The translations under genes and the position numbers were made by a program. From Parapristionchus giblindavisi (Eukaryota; Nematoda; Chromadorea; Rhabditida; Diplogasteridae): a stretch of 64,000 bases of DNA. Positions 10,955 through 23,940 of this stretch are shown piece by piece; position 1 is the stretch's first letter, and each line of letters opens with the position of its first letter. The stretch is taken from NCBI GenBank assembly GCA_943737045.1, contig CALSFV010000039.1, forward strand, positions 842,132 through 906,131, written 5' to 3'. Below the pieces are notes generated by a model, which worked only from the letters and a program-made list of their open reading frames with translations, made no database searches and was not told where the DNA came from.

Positions 10955-12902
10955 ATGTCGTCGTTGCAGGAGGAGAAACGCTCGTTGAGTGAGAGGGTGG
11001 GTTGTGATTCTTAATATTATTAATATTGGGGAATCGTACTGACAGATTAGTCTGCAAAATTTATTCATCAGGGCATTTTGAATGATTTTAGCGTTGGAAT
11101 GAAGAGGCCGTGTACTAAAAACATCTGACTACACTTGTCGGATTTAGTGCTTCGCCTGATATAACACCTTTTAAAAGTATTACAGATACACCTCGAGCTA
11201 GTTTTAATCTCTCCTTTTAAATTCCTGTTTAGCCCAGAATTTACTAGAAGAATCTAAAAAATAGAAAACTGGTCAGAAAAAGTGAATCAATAAAGAGTGT
11301 CTTTATAGATGTCAAAGTGTCTCTTCTGTGTTGATCAATTGTCGCAGACTCTCAACAGGGAGGTCACTGTCATCTCGCTCAGAGGAATTACCCAAATGAT
11401 GAAGATTCTGGAGGCTGTCGTTGAGGTCGACGAAGCGGTACGGTAGTCGTATTGATTGATTTGACTCTGACCTAGAAGATACGGTAGTCGTATTGATTGA
11501 TGTGAGTCTGACATGGAAGATACGGTAGTCGTATTGATTGATTTGAGTCTGACATGGAAGATACGGTAGTCACATTATTTGATTTGAGATTGGCCTAGAA
11601 GCTATGGTAGTAGCATTGATTGATTTTAGTCGGGCATAGACCGTACGGTAGCCGTATTGATTGGGTTGCCCCCACTTCGAATAGTGCGGCCTCATGAGTC
11701 TTCAGAATTTTCGTCCCGTCACTTAAACTTTTTGGTCGTGTTTCGGAGTGTGGGGATTACGGTATGATTCGTTGCAGGAATTCCATATCCGTATGGATGA
11801 AATGAGCGAATTCGTGAAGGATCAGAGATCAAAGACCGCTGCTTTATCGGTTGCTGCCGTTGCCGAAGTGAACTTTCTAGAGGTGAAGCCATAATTTGTT
11901 TAATTTGTGTTTGTTTTTAATTGTTTTTTTGTTTTGTTTTTGTTTTTTTTTTAATTTGTGTGCTGGCCGTTGTTCATTGCTATGCACATGGACGCAATCA
12001 AGTTCTCTCTAACTCTTTTTTTTTGGTTCCCGTGGGGGATTTGGTAGAGTGATTAGAGAGAAAATGAGAGACGTCGAGGGGACGACCGGGACGAATGTTA
12101 GACATCGTTACATTTGCCTTACGTGCCTACGACGTAACCTCCGCCGTAACGACGGAGACGCGGCGGAGGGGGTTACGGCGTAGGCACGTAAGGTAAATGT
12201 AACGATGCATTGGTCAGACAGAGGGGGTTTGTAATACAAACTTTGTATATCGCCCCTAATTCTAATTGCATTGTCTTCTTGATCGGTCCCTGCATGATTC
12301 TGTACAGTGATAAGATTAAGACACCGGACCTAGGTCGCTCCACTTTTTTTGGGTACAAATCGAGTTTTCAAATTTCGAGAACCCGCCACTTCTGCGTTTC
12401 AAGGACCCAGCCCTAATGAATACCCATTTGGTGATGGGGGCTCATGGGGGTATCCACAAAAAAATTTTGAGCCAAATCGGTGAAGTCGATGTCCGGCACT
12501 ACCTGGAATCTCACTGAGCCGGTGTCTTAACCTGTGTACTGATATTATGCAAACGAGATAGCAAATAAGCAGATCTATTATGCACTATGCAATTCTAGCG
12601 ATTCGGTCTAAATGAACATCATACTTTTCACCTGGAACATTCATGTTTCATATATGTGTTGAGTCGAACAGAACAATGAATAACATTGATTTTGGTAATT
12701 AAACATGATAGATACCATGAACAGCATGGGATGTTTAGCTTAAATGACCAGTGGAAATACAATTATTTCGCCGGGCGCTTTCATGTTTCACAAATATGTT
12801 ATGTTGAAGCGAAACTTTATGTTTCGTTCCTGAGCAGCTAGTGCAAAAACAATAAATATACCTAGTTAATCAGTTAATCTTTGTATCTTTTATCGATCGA
12901 TA

Positions 12903-12934
<32 letters not shown>

Positions 12935-15900
12935 CGTTTCAGGCGTTCAAGCTGTTCATGGAGCTCGCTCAGGTCAACATGAGGCAGGCTCGGGCTCAGC
13001 TCCATGAGGTTCCGTCATTACCGAGGATGACTCCCTCCCCAGGATCTGATTCAGGTAGTAGTTAGTATTGATTACTTTAAGGATATTATTGATTGATTTA
13101 TCTACTCATCCAATTCCACAGATTCGTCATCTCAAGCGGCTGATCAGCATCTCAGCGATGGCGAGGTTTGTATCGTATACTGTATTATCTATATATTGAT
13201 TTATCGATTTTTGAGCGTATTGATTGATTGTTCATTCAGATTGAAGAGATGCCAAAGATATCTCGTGCTGTCGATAATGAGGTTGGTGACCGTATCTGGT
13301 CTTGCAGCGATTGTTCTAAAAATCGATCGATATCAGGATACGGTAGATGACGCGGCGGTGTTGCCTGTGGAGCGCATCGTGTCTGGTAGACGCAGCAAGA
13401 TTGGAGAGACGAATGAGGGTGACACCCTCGCTTGCCCCTTCAGTGGATGTGTGGAGGCATTCCGCTCGATGAGAGGACTGGCTTGTCATTCTGAAGTGTA
13501 CGTGATAATAATAAATATTCATCTTTTAAAGTTAAATCATTGCTAGTGTGCGTGATCTAGTAGAATCCATGAGGATGTTGTTTAGAAAAGTTACGAAACG
13601 AAAAAGGCGCGAGAGAGTGTGTAAAACGTGGAGAGCAGACTTGTCATTCTGGTGATAAGACATTTCGGGAAAAAAAATTGGGAAAATACCACTTGGGAGA
13701 CGAATATTCGGAAAAGGACATTTCGGAAAATCCAACTGGGAGAAGGACATCTCGGAAAGTTTATCTCGGAGAGGGACATTTCGGAAAGTTTTTTTTTTGG
13801 AGAAGGACATTTCGGAAAATTCTTTTTCGGAGGTTCAATTCCGGAAAAGGACATTTCGGAAAGTTTTTTTCGGAGAAGGACATTTCGGAAAGTTTTTTTT
13901 TCGGAGAAGGACATTTCGGAATAGGACATTTCGGAAAGTTTTTTTTCGGAGAAGGACATTTCGGAATAGGACATTTCGGAAAGTTCTTTTTCGGAGATTC
14001 AATTCCGGAAAAGGATATTTCGGAATATTTTCCTGGCGCAAAACATGACGCTTGTATTATCAAATACTGTATATCGCTACAGTAACTCTCAATTGTCTCA
14101 AACTGATTTCATTTCTTTATATATCTATGCATTTTGGAAAATTTGTTTGAAAAGACGAGCACATAAGTCGATCGGTCACTATTAAGAATTTTAGTTATCA
14201 ATATGTATTTTTCGAGGTGGATATGGTATTTGGTTAATCGGGGTAGATGTGGTATTTAGCGGGTAATATGGGCCATCTATGATGTTTAGTCATGAGATAC
14301 AGCCACCTGTAAGTATTCCCTTCTATAGGAGCAAGTCTTGATGTGCACAACATTGAACACGTGTGAATACTGCTATAATCTCGACTAGCAACATGTTTTG
14401 CGCCGGGAAAATTTTCCGAGGTATCCTTTTCCGGAATTGAATCTCCGAAAAATATCTTTCCGAAATGTCCTTCTCCGAAAAAAAACTTTCCGAAATGTCC
14501 TTTTCCGAGATTGACGTTCCCAAAGAGTATTTTGCCTTTTGGCTTTTCCATTTGGATTTCTCCCATTTGTTATTTTCCCAAATTTTTTCCGAAATGTCTT
14601 ATCACCGTCATTCTGACGTGTAAGTGATCTTTAGATTATTTGGATATTAGAATAGAATCCACTAGGACTTGTGTGGTGTTAAAAAAACGTTGCGAAACGA
14701 GAGAGTGTATAAAATTTGGAGAGATTTTTCGCCTCTTTCGGTCGCTTTTCGTTGCTTTTGAACGCAGAATTATTATTAAAGATGAAAAATACGTTATCAA
14801 AATCTGCCAAACATGAAGCCGGAAGAAAAGTTACACGGTTGATAAAGTTTTCCTAGACGTAGCGACTGAACCACGATGAAGCACACTACTTACTATATTA
14901 TTAACATTTCCACATTACAATATTAATGTGCATGCGTATCTTATAATCATAGGTCGAATAGTATGTTTCAAAGTACCAAGTCTGGCCGCATTTTGAGGCA
15001 AAATTTCACAAAATCGAAAAACCTGACCGCATTTTGAAATCCGATAACCTAGCTATTCGACCTATGCATATAATTGTACGTTCTATTTATTACTACTTAG
15101 TATGATTTATTTTCAGCTGTGACCACCGTGGCTCTCTGGTCCTCATCTATCGCTGCTCCAAGTGTCGCTCTGGTTTCCGCAAGTTCTACGCTGCATACGG
15201 TCATCGTAAGGTACGGTAGCCGTGGTCAACTATTGATTGATTGTAGATCATAGATACCGTAATCACACCTCCTTTCGTTGCAGGTCTGCACGGGCGACTT
15301 GAGCTACGAGAAGATCGAGGGCAAGGTAATGTTAGGGGCTCACGTGTATCTGAAAGTATTGTCTTGACGATCGATTTTATATTTTCACACACGTCTCAAT
15401 ATGTCTCAAAATGTTGGTGCAAATGTTTTCGGAAATTCGAAAATCCCTAAAATCTCCCCTGGGCACACGCGCATCACTGTTTTCGTTCACCATTATCTCG
15501 TTTGTTCAACAATTTTCATATTGTTAAATCCTTTAATTAATCAAAATGTGTGTTGTCAGTTCACGGTGGCTGCCTCATCAACGAAGTGGATGACGCCAAC
15601 GGGCGCCCAACCCGACTTTCGCCGCTCGCGTCCCATCAAATGCACCGTTCCGTCATGCTCATTCCAGTCGTCCAATCCCCATACGATTGGTGTCCATGTG
15701 ACAAGGTGAGAGATTATTTCATTGTTTGATCTTTGTGCTCTGGCCTTTGATCTATGATTTGTGATCTTTGGTCTCTGGACCTTGGTTGTTGCTCTTTGAT
15801 CACTGAGTGTAGTTCAAAATTTTATGGTGTTTTGCTATTCCTGAAATATTTGATCCAGGAATCGAAGAAACTTGGTATGCCTACTGCATCATAAACTGGC

Positions 15901-17429
15901 ACCGTCATGTAGTCTGACCAAATACAGTAGCAGTTAATCAACGAAGATAGAGGAGAGATAGTTTGAAATTATCGATTTTTGCTAATTTTATTAATGCACA
16001 TACTCGGCTGCCTACTCTACCCGAAAATCCATTCCCACTTTAGTTTTGATCTTTACTACTACTTGAGAATAGTGCCTGGTGATTCGGCGTAGCTTGGTGG
16101 TATAATAGAGAGGTGGCATTGTTTGTTTCTTTGATATTAGGAATTTACGTAGAACAACTCTTATTGTATTTGTCACATCTAATTTAGTGCTAATATTGTG
16201 TTGAATTCGAGAATAGTTTACGGTAGGTCAATATTATTGATTGAATTTTTGAGGTTATTGGAGCATTGATTGATTTTGTGCAAAATATAGATTCGAGTTG
16301 GCATCGAACGTTTTGATAAATGCACCATCTATATAGCCTGAAAATCCATTTCCACTTTAGTTTTGATCTTTTCTCCTACTTGAGAATAGCACCTGGTGAT
16401 TCGGCGTAGCATGGTGGTATAATAGAGAGGTGGCATTGTTTGTTTCTTTGATTTCTTTCCTGTATGTAGAACTACACTTATTTTATTTGGTGCATCTGAT
16501 TTAGTGCTAATATTGTGTTGAATTGGAACTATCTATGGTAGATCAATATTATTGATTGAATTTTGAGGTTATTCAGAGATTGATTGATGTTGTGCAAAAT
16601 ATATATTCGAGTTGGCATCAAACGTTTTGATAAAAGTTGTTTTTCGTTATTTTTCGCTTAAAAAGAGCCTTATATAGTTGGTCGATTCTGATAATAAGCT
16701 GTTCAAAATATACAAAAATCAATAAATTCAAAATATCGCTCTTTGTTCTTCGTGGATTGACTGTACCTGTTTACACTACAGAAGGATACCAGTTTATGAA
16801 ATAGTTTCGAATGCTTTTCCTCGGAAGTTTCCTCAATTCATGGATAAAATATTTCGGGGGAAAAAACAAAATGCCATATGATTTTGGCAAGTACTGTAGC
16901 TATTTAATAACTAATTATTGTTATTTGATCTAAGACTTTGATCTATAATCTTTGATTTAAGACTTTCATCTATAATCTTTGATCTATAATCTTCGATCGA
17001 TAATCTTTGATCTTTGATCTCCTCAGCATGCACTCCGATGCTGCGGTATCGTTCGTATGCACACAGTGTCACAAGAGCTACGTGTCCGGCAAGGCCATAT
17101 GGAATCACGTTCAATCGGTTTGTAGTTTGATGTATCTATCGATAGTTTACTATAATATCTGAGGCCATGAACGTTGCAAACCGTTTGCCGATAAATGTGA
17201 CGTCACAAGCGTTGGGGGTTGGCGATTGTGCCGTCACGCAAACGGTTTGTCAACGTTCATGGATACCTATACTAATCTTAAACCGAATGGCGGGAATGTA
17301 CACTTCACCAGTCGCATTTATGTTTCTCGAATGTGTGAAAGTAACTTCTCTATCATATCGGATGATTTCTTTTGTATCTCGAAAAAAATTATATATCGAT
17401 TAAAAACATAAATATGAATACTCCTAATG

Positions 17430-17504
<75 letters not shown>

Positions 17505-19706
17505 TTTTTTAACAAATGAAAAGTGAATTTCAAACCCATGAAACGATTTGTGTTCGTAGATGTGCAAGGGTGCGGCGTATGACGTCACGATCACGCAGTT
17601 GCATAACAATGATTTGATTAAGGTAGGAGGAGAATTTATTCATAATATTCATTTGTTTGCCTAATTATTTAAATCAAAAATTGAAATCTACTAATGAAAT
17701 CATAGGTCGAAAAATACGTTGCAAACTACGAAGCCTGGCCGTATTTTGGATTTTTTTGTGAAAACCAGGCTGCATTTGGCAAATCTGTAACCTAATTATT
17801 CGACCTATGGATGAAATAGCTATAGCGGTCGTTTGTCTCAGATGTGTGACGGGATTTTATTATCGATTTCTCATTTTAATATATTAATTCTTAGTTTTAA
17901 AAGTTTATTTATTGTCAGAAAGATGAAGCTCGTCTATGTCGATGTCCCGTTGTCGAGTGCAAGACTACGGTCAGGAGTGCGACTGCGATGGGCTCCCACT
18001 TTAGACTGTACGGTTACTGTAGTCTATATTATCGATTGGTTACTGTAGTCTATATTATCGATTGGTTACTGTAGTCTATATTATCGATTGGTTACTGTAG
18101 TCAATATTATCGATTGGTTTCGATAGCCAATATGCTTGATTATTCTGTCAGTACAGGTAATAAGAGTTAATTGAGTACAAGTTGCAATCACTTAATTTAT
18201 GAATGGTTGACTGCTCTTCGTTATGCCTTTTGGCTTGTACTATCAAGACGAGATATTGATTGATTTTTATTGATCATTACAGTAAGCACTCGGATCAGAG
18301 ACTGAGCTATCGTTGTGACTCGTGTGAGATCAGAAGAAACGAGGCTGTGTCCATCATCAGACATTGCAAGGTACGATGGAAGTCATAATTACGGTACTCA
18401 AGAGTACGGTGTCGGAGTACTGTATACTTTGGATACTGTACTCTATAGTATGGACTAAGTAGTCACTGTATTCATGATTTTTTAATTTATTTTAAAGGCA
18501 CACCCAAGCTAATTTACTCTTCGTATTGGCTATGCTCTCTCGCTGACAAAGAAAACGAGAGAATGTGGCCAGAGCGGAGAGTTTTAAATTAGCCTGGGGT
18601 GTCACTTTAAACATGGTTTTATTCAGAAGTGCCCCAACTCGAAAGCCTTGATGGTATTGAATGGAGTGGATGTGGAGGTGAGGGAGGATGAGGAGGGAGC
18701 GGGTATCGCCACGAATGAGAAGGTATACGGTAGCTGACATATTTATTGATTGACCCTGAGTTTTAAAAATTCCGATTGCAGACTACTAAGGATGGAGATC
18801 AGCCTCGCGGAGAAGATGAGATGTGAGGAATATTTGTAGTTTGTCTTCTTCGGTTGATTACGGTAGTTTGTTTCGTGTAATCGATTATCGATTGATTTAC
18901 AGTGTCATTTTGTCGCCTTCGGACGGAGATAAGACGAACAGTACGGTAGCTGTTCCTCCTAAGAGAGGACGTCCTCGTGTTCTCCGTGTAGGCAGGTATA
19001 CTGTATCGCGTATCTGAATTATCGATTTATCGGGATTATTGATTTCAGTACTGATGACGTCACTGTTGTTGAGACCGTGAATGCGGCCAATAAGAAGAAG
19101 GCAGAAAAGGTTGGTTAGATTTGGGGAAATCGATTTATCGATTTGTTTTCCGCATTCAGGTAGATCAATCACAAAACGATGAAGAGGACGAAGAAGGGAA
19201 TGAAGTAGAAGTAGAGGATGAGAATAGTGAGGGTGAAGATGACTATATACCATCGGTGAGCGTTTGGAATACGGTGGGGGTACTGTAATCGAGTGAGGTG
19301 CTGTAAGGTACAGTATACTGTGGAATGCAGTGGATGGGTATTTTATAGTACAAGAGGATTGTTGAGTTTTGTTTTGGAAGAGTACGGTGTACTGTAACCT
19401 ATCGTATATCGGGGGATTTAGTGGATGATGAGATATCGTGGGGTGGGATACTGTAACGGAGTGAGTATACTGTAACTATTGATTGTAGGAACCCGAGGAA
19501 GATGGTACAGTATCGATCGAGGATGAGAGTGATGATGAAGAAGAGAAGGAGGATGAAGATGAGGAAGAAGAGGAAGAGGAAGAGGAGGAGGAGGAAAAAG
19601 AGAAGGTACATTTGTGTTTCATGATTAGATCATAGCTTTTACCATAGAGTGCAATTATTGTTCCACATTACACAGCTTACAATTAATAATAATAATAATA
19701 ATAATA

Positions 19707-19742
<36 letters not shown>

Positions 19743-20860
19743 TATACTAATAAATACTTCATATTCCAGGCTCAACCATATCATGGTATGGCCACCAGAA
19801 GAAGCGGCTCCTCAAATGCTGCTGTTATTGTGAATGATGACGTAAGATTTATTCATTTTTCTACCTATCCCTTTTTCCTTGATTTTTTATTGATCTGCGT
19901 CTTTTCCCTATATGACTATGAGATTCGCTAACTTCGCTGACTAGATAATTTTGAAGAACGTTTTATGTATTTAACGATTTTTATACAATTTATTGATTGA
20001 TTTTATCATTCCTTATTTTCAGGAAGAATCGAACAAGCGTGTTCTTCGCTGCCTCAGAAGATCAATTCAGGCATGTTTATTCAATCAATAAATCAATATT
20101 CTGATTACGAGACTATGGCTTGAGTTCCATTGAAAAGTTGAGAAAAGAAACGAAAAACATTTAAAGAAAACTCTTCTCTTTTTACACACTCTCGCTCCTT
20201 TTCGTTTCATTCCGATACTTTTCAACATTAAAAGTTGCAAGGAGCAGAGAGTGGGTAAAGTGTGGAGAATATTCACAAGTACTCAAATTGCGAACGTATA
20301 GTAATTCATTTATAATATTCTTGTGTTGTATGGCTTCACTTTCATACTGTATAAATTTTTTTTTGGAGTTACACTATACCGCTGAGTCGCAGTGTTAGCG
20401 CCTCCAATCTATTGGCTATTGACTGTATAAATATAATAGGCTCTTTATTGATTTCAATTGCCACTGGCCTATCAGTGATCTCCTGTAGGACTTTGTGTGC
20501 CTTGAATAACGGGAAAACCTTTTCCTTTTTTTTTCCTTTTTATATTTATTTAAATATATTTTGATGATTCATTACAGAAGGTCGTGGACTCGGATGATGA
20601 TGAGGAAGAAGATGACTCATTCGAGGTTCCTCCCCCTCTCAAACTTCGTCGTACAAGACCTATCGTTCAGGTATACTGTAGATTACTGTAGACACGGGTA
20701 CCGGTAGCTTGTACAGTACGATTAAGGATTACGGTAGATTAGCGTACAATCAGTAAATAACGACCGTAGTATATGAACAAGGGTTACGGTATCTCTTTCT
20801 ACAGTCTGTAATCTGTCTCTGTTGTAGGATTCGTGCTCTTCTGATGATGAGGAATATTAA
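10955..20860 (+). CDS. Multi-zinc-finger protein with AT-hook and acidic tail (complete, 24 exons, 652 aa)
   Basis: Exons: 10955-10996, 11348-11437, 11778-11882, 12943-13054, 13122-13165, 13240-13281, 13337-13497, 15117-15210, 15284-15325, 15560-15705, 17027-17117, 17560-17622, 17919-18007, 18283-18370, 18627-18722, 18782-18822, 18903-18995, 19049-19109, 19160-19255, 19489-19605, 19770-19841, 20023-20070, 20578-20670, 20828-20860. All phases agree. The N-terminal ~130 residues are helical and coiled-coil-like. Six fingers follow, alternating Cx4C and Cx2C types with x12 spacing: about residues 178, 211, 272, 304, 353 and 383. An AT-hook (KRGRPRVLR, ~470) and a Glu/Asp-rich region come next. 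The protein is probably a nuclear DNA-binding regulator; I do not recognise an orthologue. The first exon is uncertain because the frame is open upstream of the ATG. The intron after 20070 is GC-AG. Introns hold many mobile elements. Confidence 0.8.
11436..11665. repeat. ~50-bp minisatellite in intron 2 of the zinc-finger gene
   Basis: About five units contain TACGGTAGTCGTATTGATTG followed by a TTGAGTCTGACATGGAAGA-like segment. The units diverge toward the right. Confidence 0.85.
12103..12207. repeat. 105-bp near-perfect palindrome
   Basis: CATCGTTACATTTGCCTTAC at the left faces GTAAGGTAAATGTAACGATG at the right, with GC-rich inner arms (CCTCCGCC / GGCGGAGG). It is in intron 3. It could form a strong hairpin and is probably a MITE. 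No obvious target duplication was read. Confidence 0.75.
12316..12530. mobile_element. TTAA-flanked MITE with GACACCGG ends
   Basis: It starts TTAAGACACCGGACC and ends GAGCCGGTGTCTTAA, 215 bp. It is a further family with TTAA at both borders, distinct in sequence from those at 3121 and 6155. Confidence 0.75.
13482..13650. repeat. Short tandem duplication of the end of zinc-finger exon 7
   Basis: The exon-end motif TTGTCATTCTGAAGTGTACG at about 13484 recurs as TTGTCATTCTG at 13641 and, after the 956-bp element, as GTCATTCTGACGTGTAAG at 14607. Matching downstream intron sequence (TAGAATCCA...GTTGCGAAACG type) follows each. The second exon-end copy is where the element landed. Confidence 0.7.
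13651..14606. mobile_element. 956-bp element with 18-bp terminal repeats and 8-bp duplication GTCATTCT
   Basis: The termini are GGTGATAAGACATTTCGG and its exact reverse complement. GTCATTCT flanks both sides (13643-13650, 14607-14614). The left interior (13680-14035) is a tandem array of GGACATTTCGGAAAG / TTTTCGGAGAA motifs. The right interior (14400-14600) is its inverted counterpart. Open frames here (repeats of KDISESFF type) arise from the tandem array and are not genes. It sits inside a duplicated remnant of exon 7's end. Confidence 0.9.
14948..15066. mobile_element. CATAGGTCGAA-family MITE
   Basis: It begins CATAGGTCGAATAGTATG and ends AGCTATTCGACCTATG. The flanks CTTATAAT and CATATAAT match at 7 of 8 positions, consistent with an aged 8-bp duplication. 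Confidence 0.85.
16016..16640. repeat. Two ~310-bp tandem repeats in intron 10
   Basis: The stretch containing CTTGAGAATAG, 'ggtgattcggcgtagc' and TGGTGGTATAATAGAGAGGT at about 16063 recurs at 16378. The shared ATTATTGATTGAATTTT segment also recurs. The left window edge (1-170) begins inside the equivalent repeat of the other duplicate. Confidence 0.85.
17701..17810. mobile_element. CATAGGTCGAA-family MITE specific to the right duplicate
   Basis: It begins CATAGGTCGAAAAATACG and ends TTATTCGACCTATG. The flanks AATGAAAT and GATGAAAT match at 7 of 8 positions. The equivalent left-copy position (about 1240) lacks it, so insertion followed the duplication or it was lost there. Confidence 0.85.
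18492..18610. mobile_element. TTAA-flanked ~119-bp MITE, intact copy
   Basis: This is the uninterrupted counterpart of 3121-3410, bounded by TTAA at 18492-18495 and 18607-18610. Confidence 0.85.
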
Positions 20861-22010
20861 TATTATTAATATTAATATAATATTATTAATATTAATATCG
20901 AAGTCTTTGTTTGTTAATGTTTCTAATCTTTATTTTCGTTGTTTTGTTAATTAATGTTTGTTTAAACATCTAGAAGTTTCGTTGTTGCTGTTGCTAACAT
21001 TGTTCTAATTTGTTAATCTTTGATCTTTGATCTTTACTCGACCACTGTTCCTCACCTGTTCCCTGTTTGAAGATACGTTGATAAATGTTCTTTTTTTAAA
21101 TCAAAGGTTGCTAGAACAGGTTAAAGTCAATCGATTAAAGTACACATGCAAACGATTAATCAATAATACCGATATCCTTTATCCGACCATTTCATATAAC
21201 TTCTGTACACACATCTCTATACATAAGACAAGTAAACAAACAAAAAAGGGTGAAAATATACTGTATGATCAATCGATAATCGACAATACATTATCTATTA
21301 TCATCACATGGGGGCTTGATTAAGTGGTACGGTAAATCACAGCGTTTCGAGAGCGGAATTTAGCGAGGCGACGAGAGAAAAAGAGGCGAGAGAGACTGCA
21401 GACAGTTAGAGACACGCGACGCGACACGCGACGCATGCAAGGGCGCGGAGGAGGGAGACTCCGCCCCCTCAGTTGATGTGCATTATTGGCATCTTGCCAA
21501 AAATTCTATTTCCGCTCTCCCCACAGGGCTGAAACGCTGTGTAAATACACGTATTCATCGATGCGATGGAAGAAAAAATCAATATTCTCCAAAATTACTA
21601 TAAAATACATCATCACTCTTTTAGATATAGATATTCTGTATGAGAAATTAGGGGCAATTAGGTATTTGGTAACACCGTCTTCACCGTCGACCATTCGGTA
21701 ACAATTGTACGGTGGCCCGTTGATGATTCCACAATAGAGATGATTCGCTCTCTCACCTCTTCTTCTCATCTTTCATACACGGCAGAACCAATGCAAAATA
21801 TCGATTGTTTTCTCCACTAAAAATCAATACAAAAAAGTTCAGAAGGCAACCAAAATCTCATGCAGGTCATGAAATTCTAAACAATATCCAGGCAAGGTCA
21901 CGTTTCATCTCTATTAAATATTTCCGACAAGTGCAACTGCCTTAGTAGATGATATGCAAGGGATATGCCAAAAGGGATATGAAATACAGTGCAAACTGAT
22001 AAGAGAGATG
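20861..22010 (-). pseudogene. Decayed duplicate of the 3' end of the golgin gene
   Basis: 20930-21330 matches 25080-25440, the region just beyond the golgin stop codon. 21540-21745 matches 25445-25640, the last-exon end, with disruptive changes. 21760-21965 matches 28905-29120, an intron of the same gene. Order and orientation are kept, with an internal deletion equivalent to about 25650-28900. No usable reading frame remains. Confidence 0.8.
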
Positions 22011-23940
22011 GAGAAATGAACTGAATATTCAATGATTCAGTCATATCTGATCCACCATAGCAGTAATACACATGGGGGATCAAAGGTCAAAGATCAGACA
22101 AATATGCGATCAATCAATAGCAGAATCAATCAATAAATAGCTCCCAAACAAGCGAACGGAAGGTTTTCGAGCAGCATAATTTCAAAGGTGCATTTTTGTC
22201 TAGCAATTTACCATCGTATACAATGTTTTCAGGAATTTTGTGAATATCAGTATCCGAACGGTGAATACAACAAAAAAGAACGATGAAAATATCAGATTCC
22301 TTCGGAAAACGCGATCAAGTGAAATATACCGATTATGAAGGTTTTTTTTGCGCGCTGCAAGATATTTGCTAGAATTTTCTGTTTCTTGGCACGAAAGTTT
22401 TCAAATTGCAATGCAAAAGTGATGAAGTTTCCACTAGTCCAATAGAGCTGTTTCAAGGTTCTGTGCGATAGTAAAACGATCATTAACCTAATATTCGATG
22501 GATTAAAAAAAAGCCTCACACATGTGCTTTATGTGCCTAGAGCAACTATAGCCATGTTGCACAATTCACATGAAAATTGCTTACACATACCATCTTCCTT
22601 TCTACATCTCGTACCCTTCACAATATCCACTATCTGTGACGTCATCATCACTAACATTGAAATGGGCATCTAATGCCGAATGTGAACGTGATGGACTATC
22701 GTAACTGGCAGCATAAGAGGCTAAACTGAAGAAACCCAACGGGAATAGATTAGCCACTGAGTAAGATGTAGAGGATCTTCTTAATTAATCCTACAATGTC
22801 AATAGAATATAGCTTGACGAAATCGGACTAGTTTCATCGTTAATTTATAAAAGATAGAGTGGAATTAATAGATAATCGTTGATACATAATGAGGAGTAAA
22901 AGACATGAATCAGGTACCTATACTGGGTAACGTGGAGTTCTTCGCGTTGAGGCGAATCATAATCTTCTGATTAAACCGTGCCTGAACTCCAATTTTTATA
23001 TGTTGATTTATACGACAGGTATAAGTAAAATGCGGGCTTGTCCTTCGTGACAAAACGACAATCTCTGTATGAAACTGTCAGTATTAAAGAGCTTCTCGCT
23101 CAGATTAAAAGGAGATGCAACGAGGAACAGGGGATGAAAAAAGGATAGAGGGATAAGAATATACTAGAAGGCCGTTATTCTTCCTTCATTGACTAGAGAA
23201 AAGTGAACAAAACAACTAGAAATGCTGCTAAAGAAAGTGCGGAATCAAAAAAAGTAAGATACGTTTAGTTTTGTGGTTCTTTGGTCGCTACTGATTCGAA
23301 TAGGTTGCGAACACATAATGTACGATATATGGTGAAGATTCATCCATCAAAGAAGCGGAAATGATAAAAGAATGGAAATTAAAATGGCCAAACCGAAACT
23401 ATTTTCCAGATCGACATGCTCATTTTTACAGTAAGTTAGAAAGATGATCCTAAATATATTTAGTCTTAACTGGAGTTTGCATGAAATACGGTAGTTATAA
23501 GCTTCGGGAACTTTCTTCTTCGTTCTTTCTTGTCGCCGAAGATTGTCGTCATCTCTTGCTGTTTTGTGTTTTTATTCCGTTCTATCTGTTATTGTTTCCC
23601 TCGTATTCCCCCCAATTCCACTTTCTCTCTGCTTATTTTTCGATTCTTTTCTTTCCACTGATTTTGGAACCGTCTCAAAAACAGTACAAACTTAAATTTT
23701 CGCGCAGTCACTGTCTAGGTTTTGCATCGGTTTGTCTAGTTGGCGAAAACAAAACTGCTTTTATTTTCTTCCCTCCTGTTTAGTTCCTTTCTTCAATGCA
23801 TTTCTTCCTGATTTCCTTTCCCTCTAACCTGCCTATCTTCCACTGTTTTGTGAATATTTTCCGCTGTGTTTCCCTTTCCTTTTTTCTTATTTCCTTTCCT
23901 TTCGTTTATTTTAAAATCACATTAATGAGTTTCTTTTCAG
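22011..23940. other. About 1.9 kb with no recognisable gene
   Basis: I looked for exons on both strands and found none I could support. The right part (23480-23930) is strongly pyrimidine-rich on the + strand and gives Phe/Leu/Ser-rich open frames that look like chance. It ends at a good acceptor (TTTCTTTTCAG) feeding the gene-like stretch at 23941. Confidence 0.6.

Noticed and set aside
13591..14085. Several overlapping open frames of 83-135 codons on both strands
   Set aside because: They come from the GGACATTTCGG tandem array of the 956-bp element, which is open in several frames at once.
23481..23783. 100-codon hydrophobic frame
   Set aside because: It is Phe/Leu/Ser-rich because the DNA is pyrimidine-rich. 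It has no signals and ends in low-complexity sequence.
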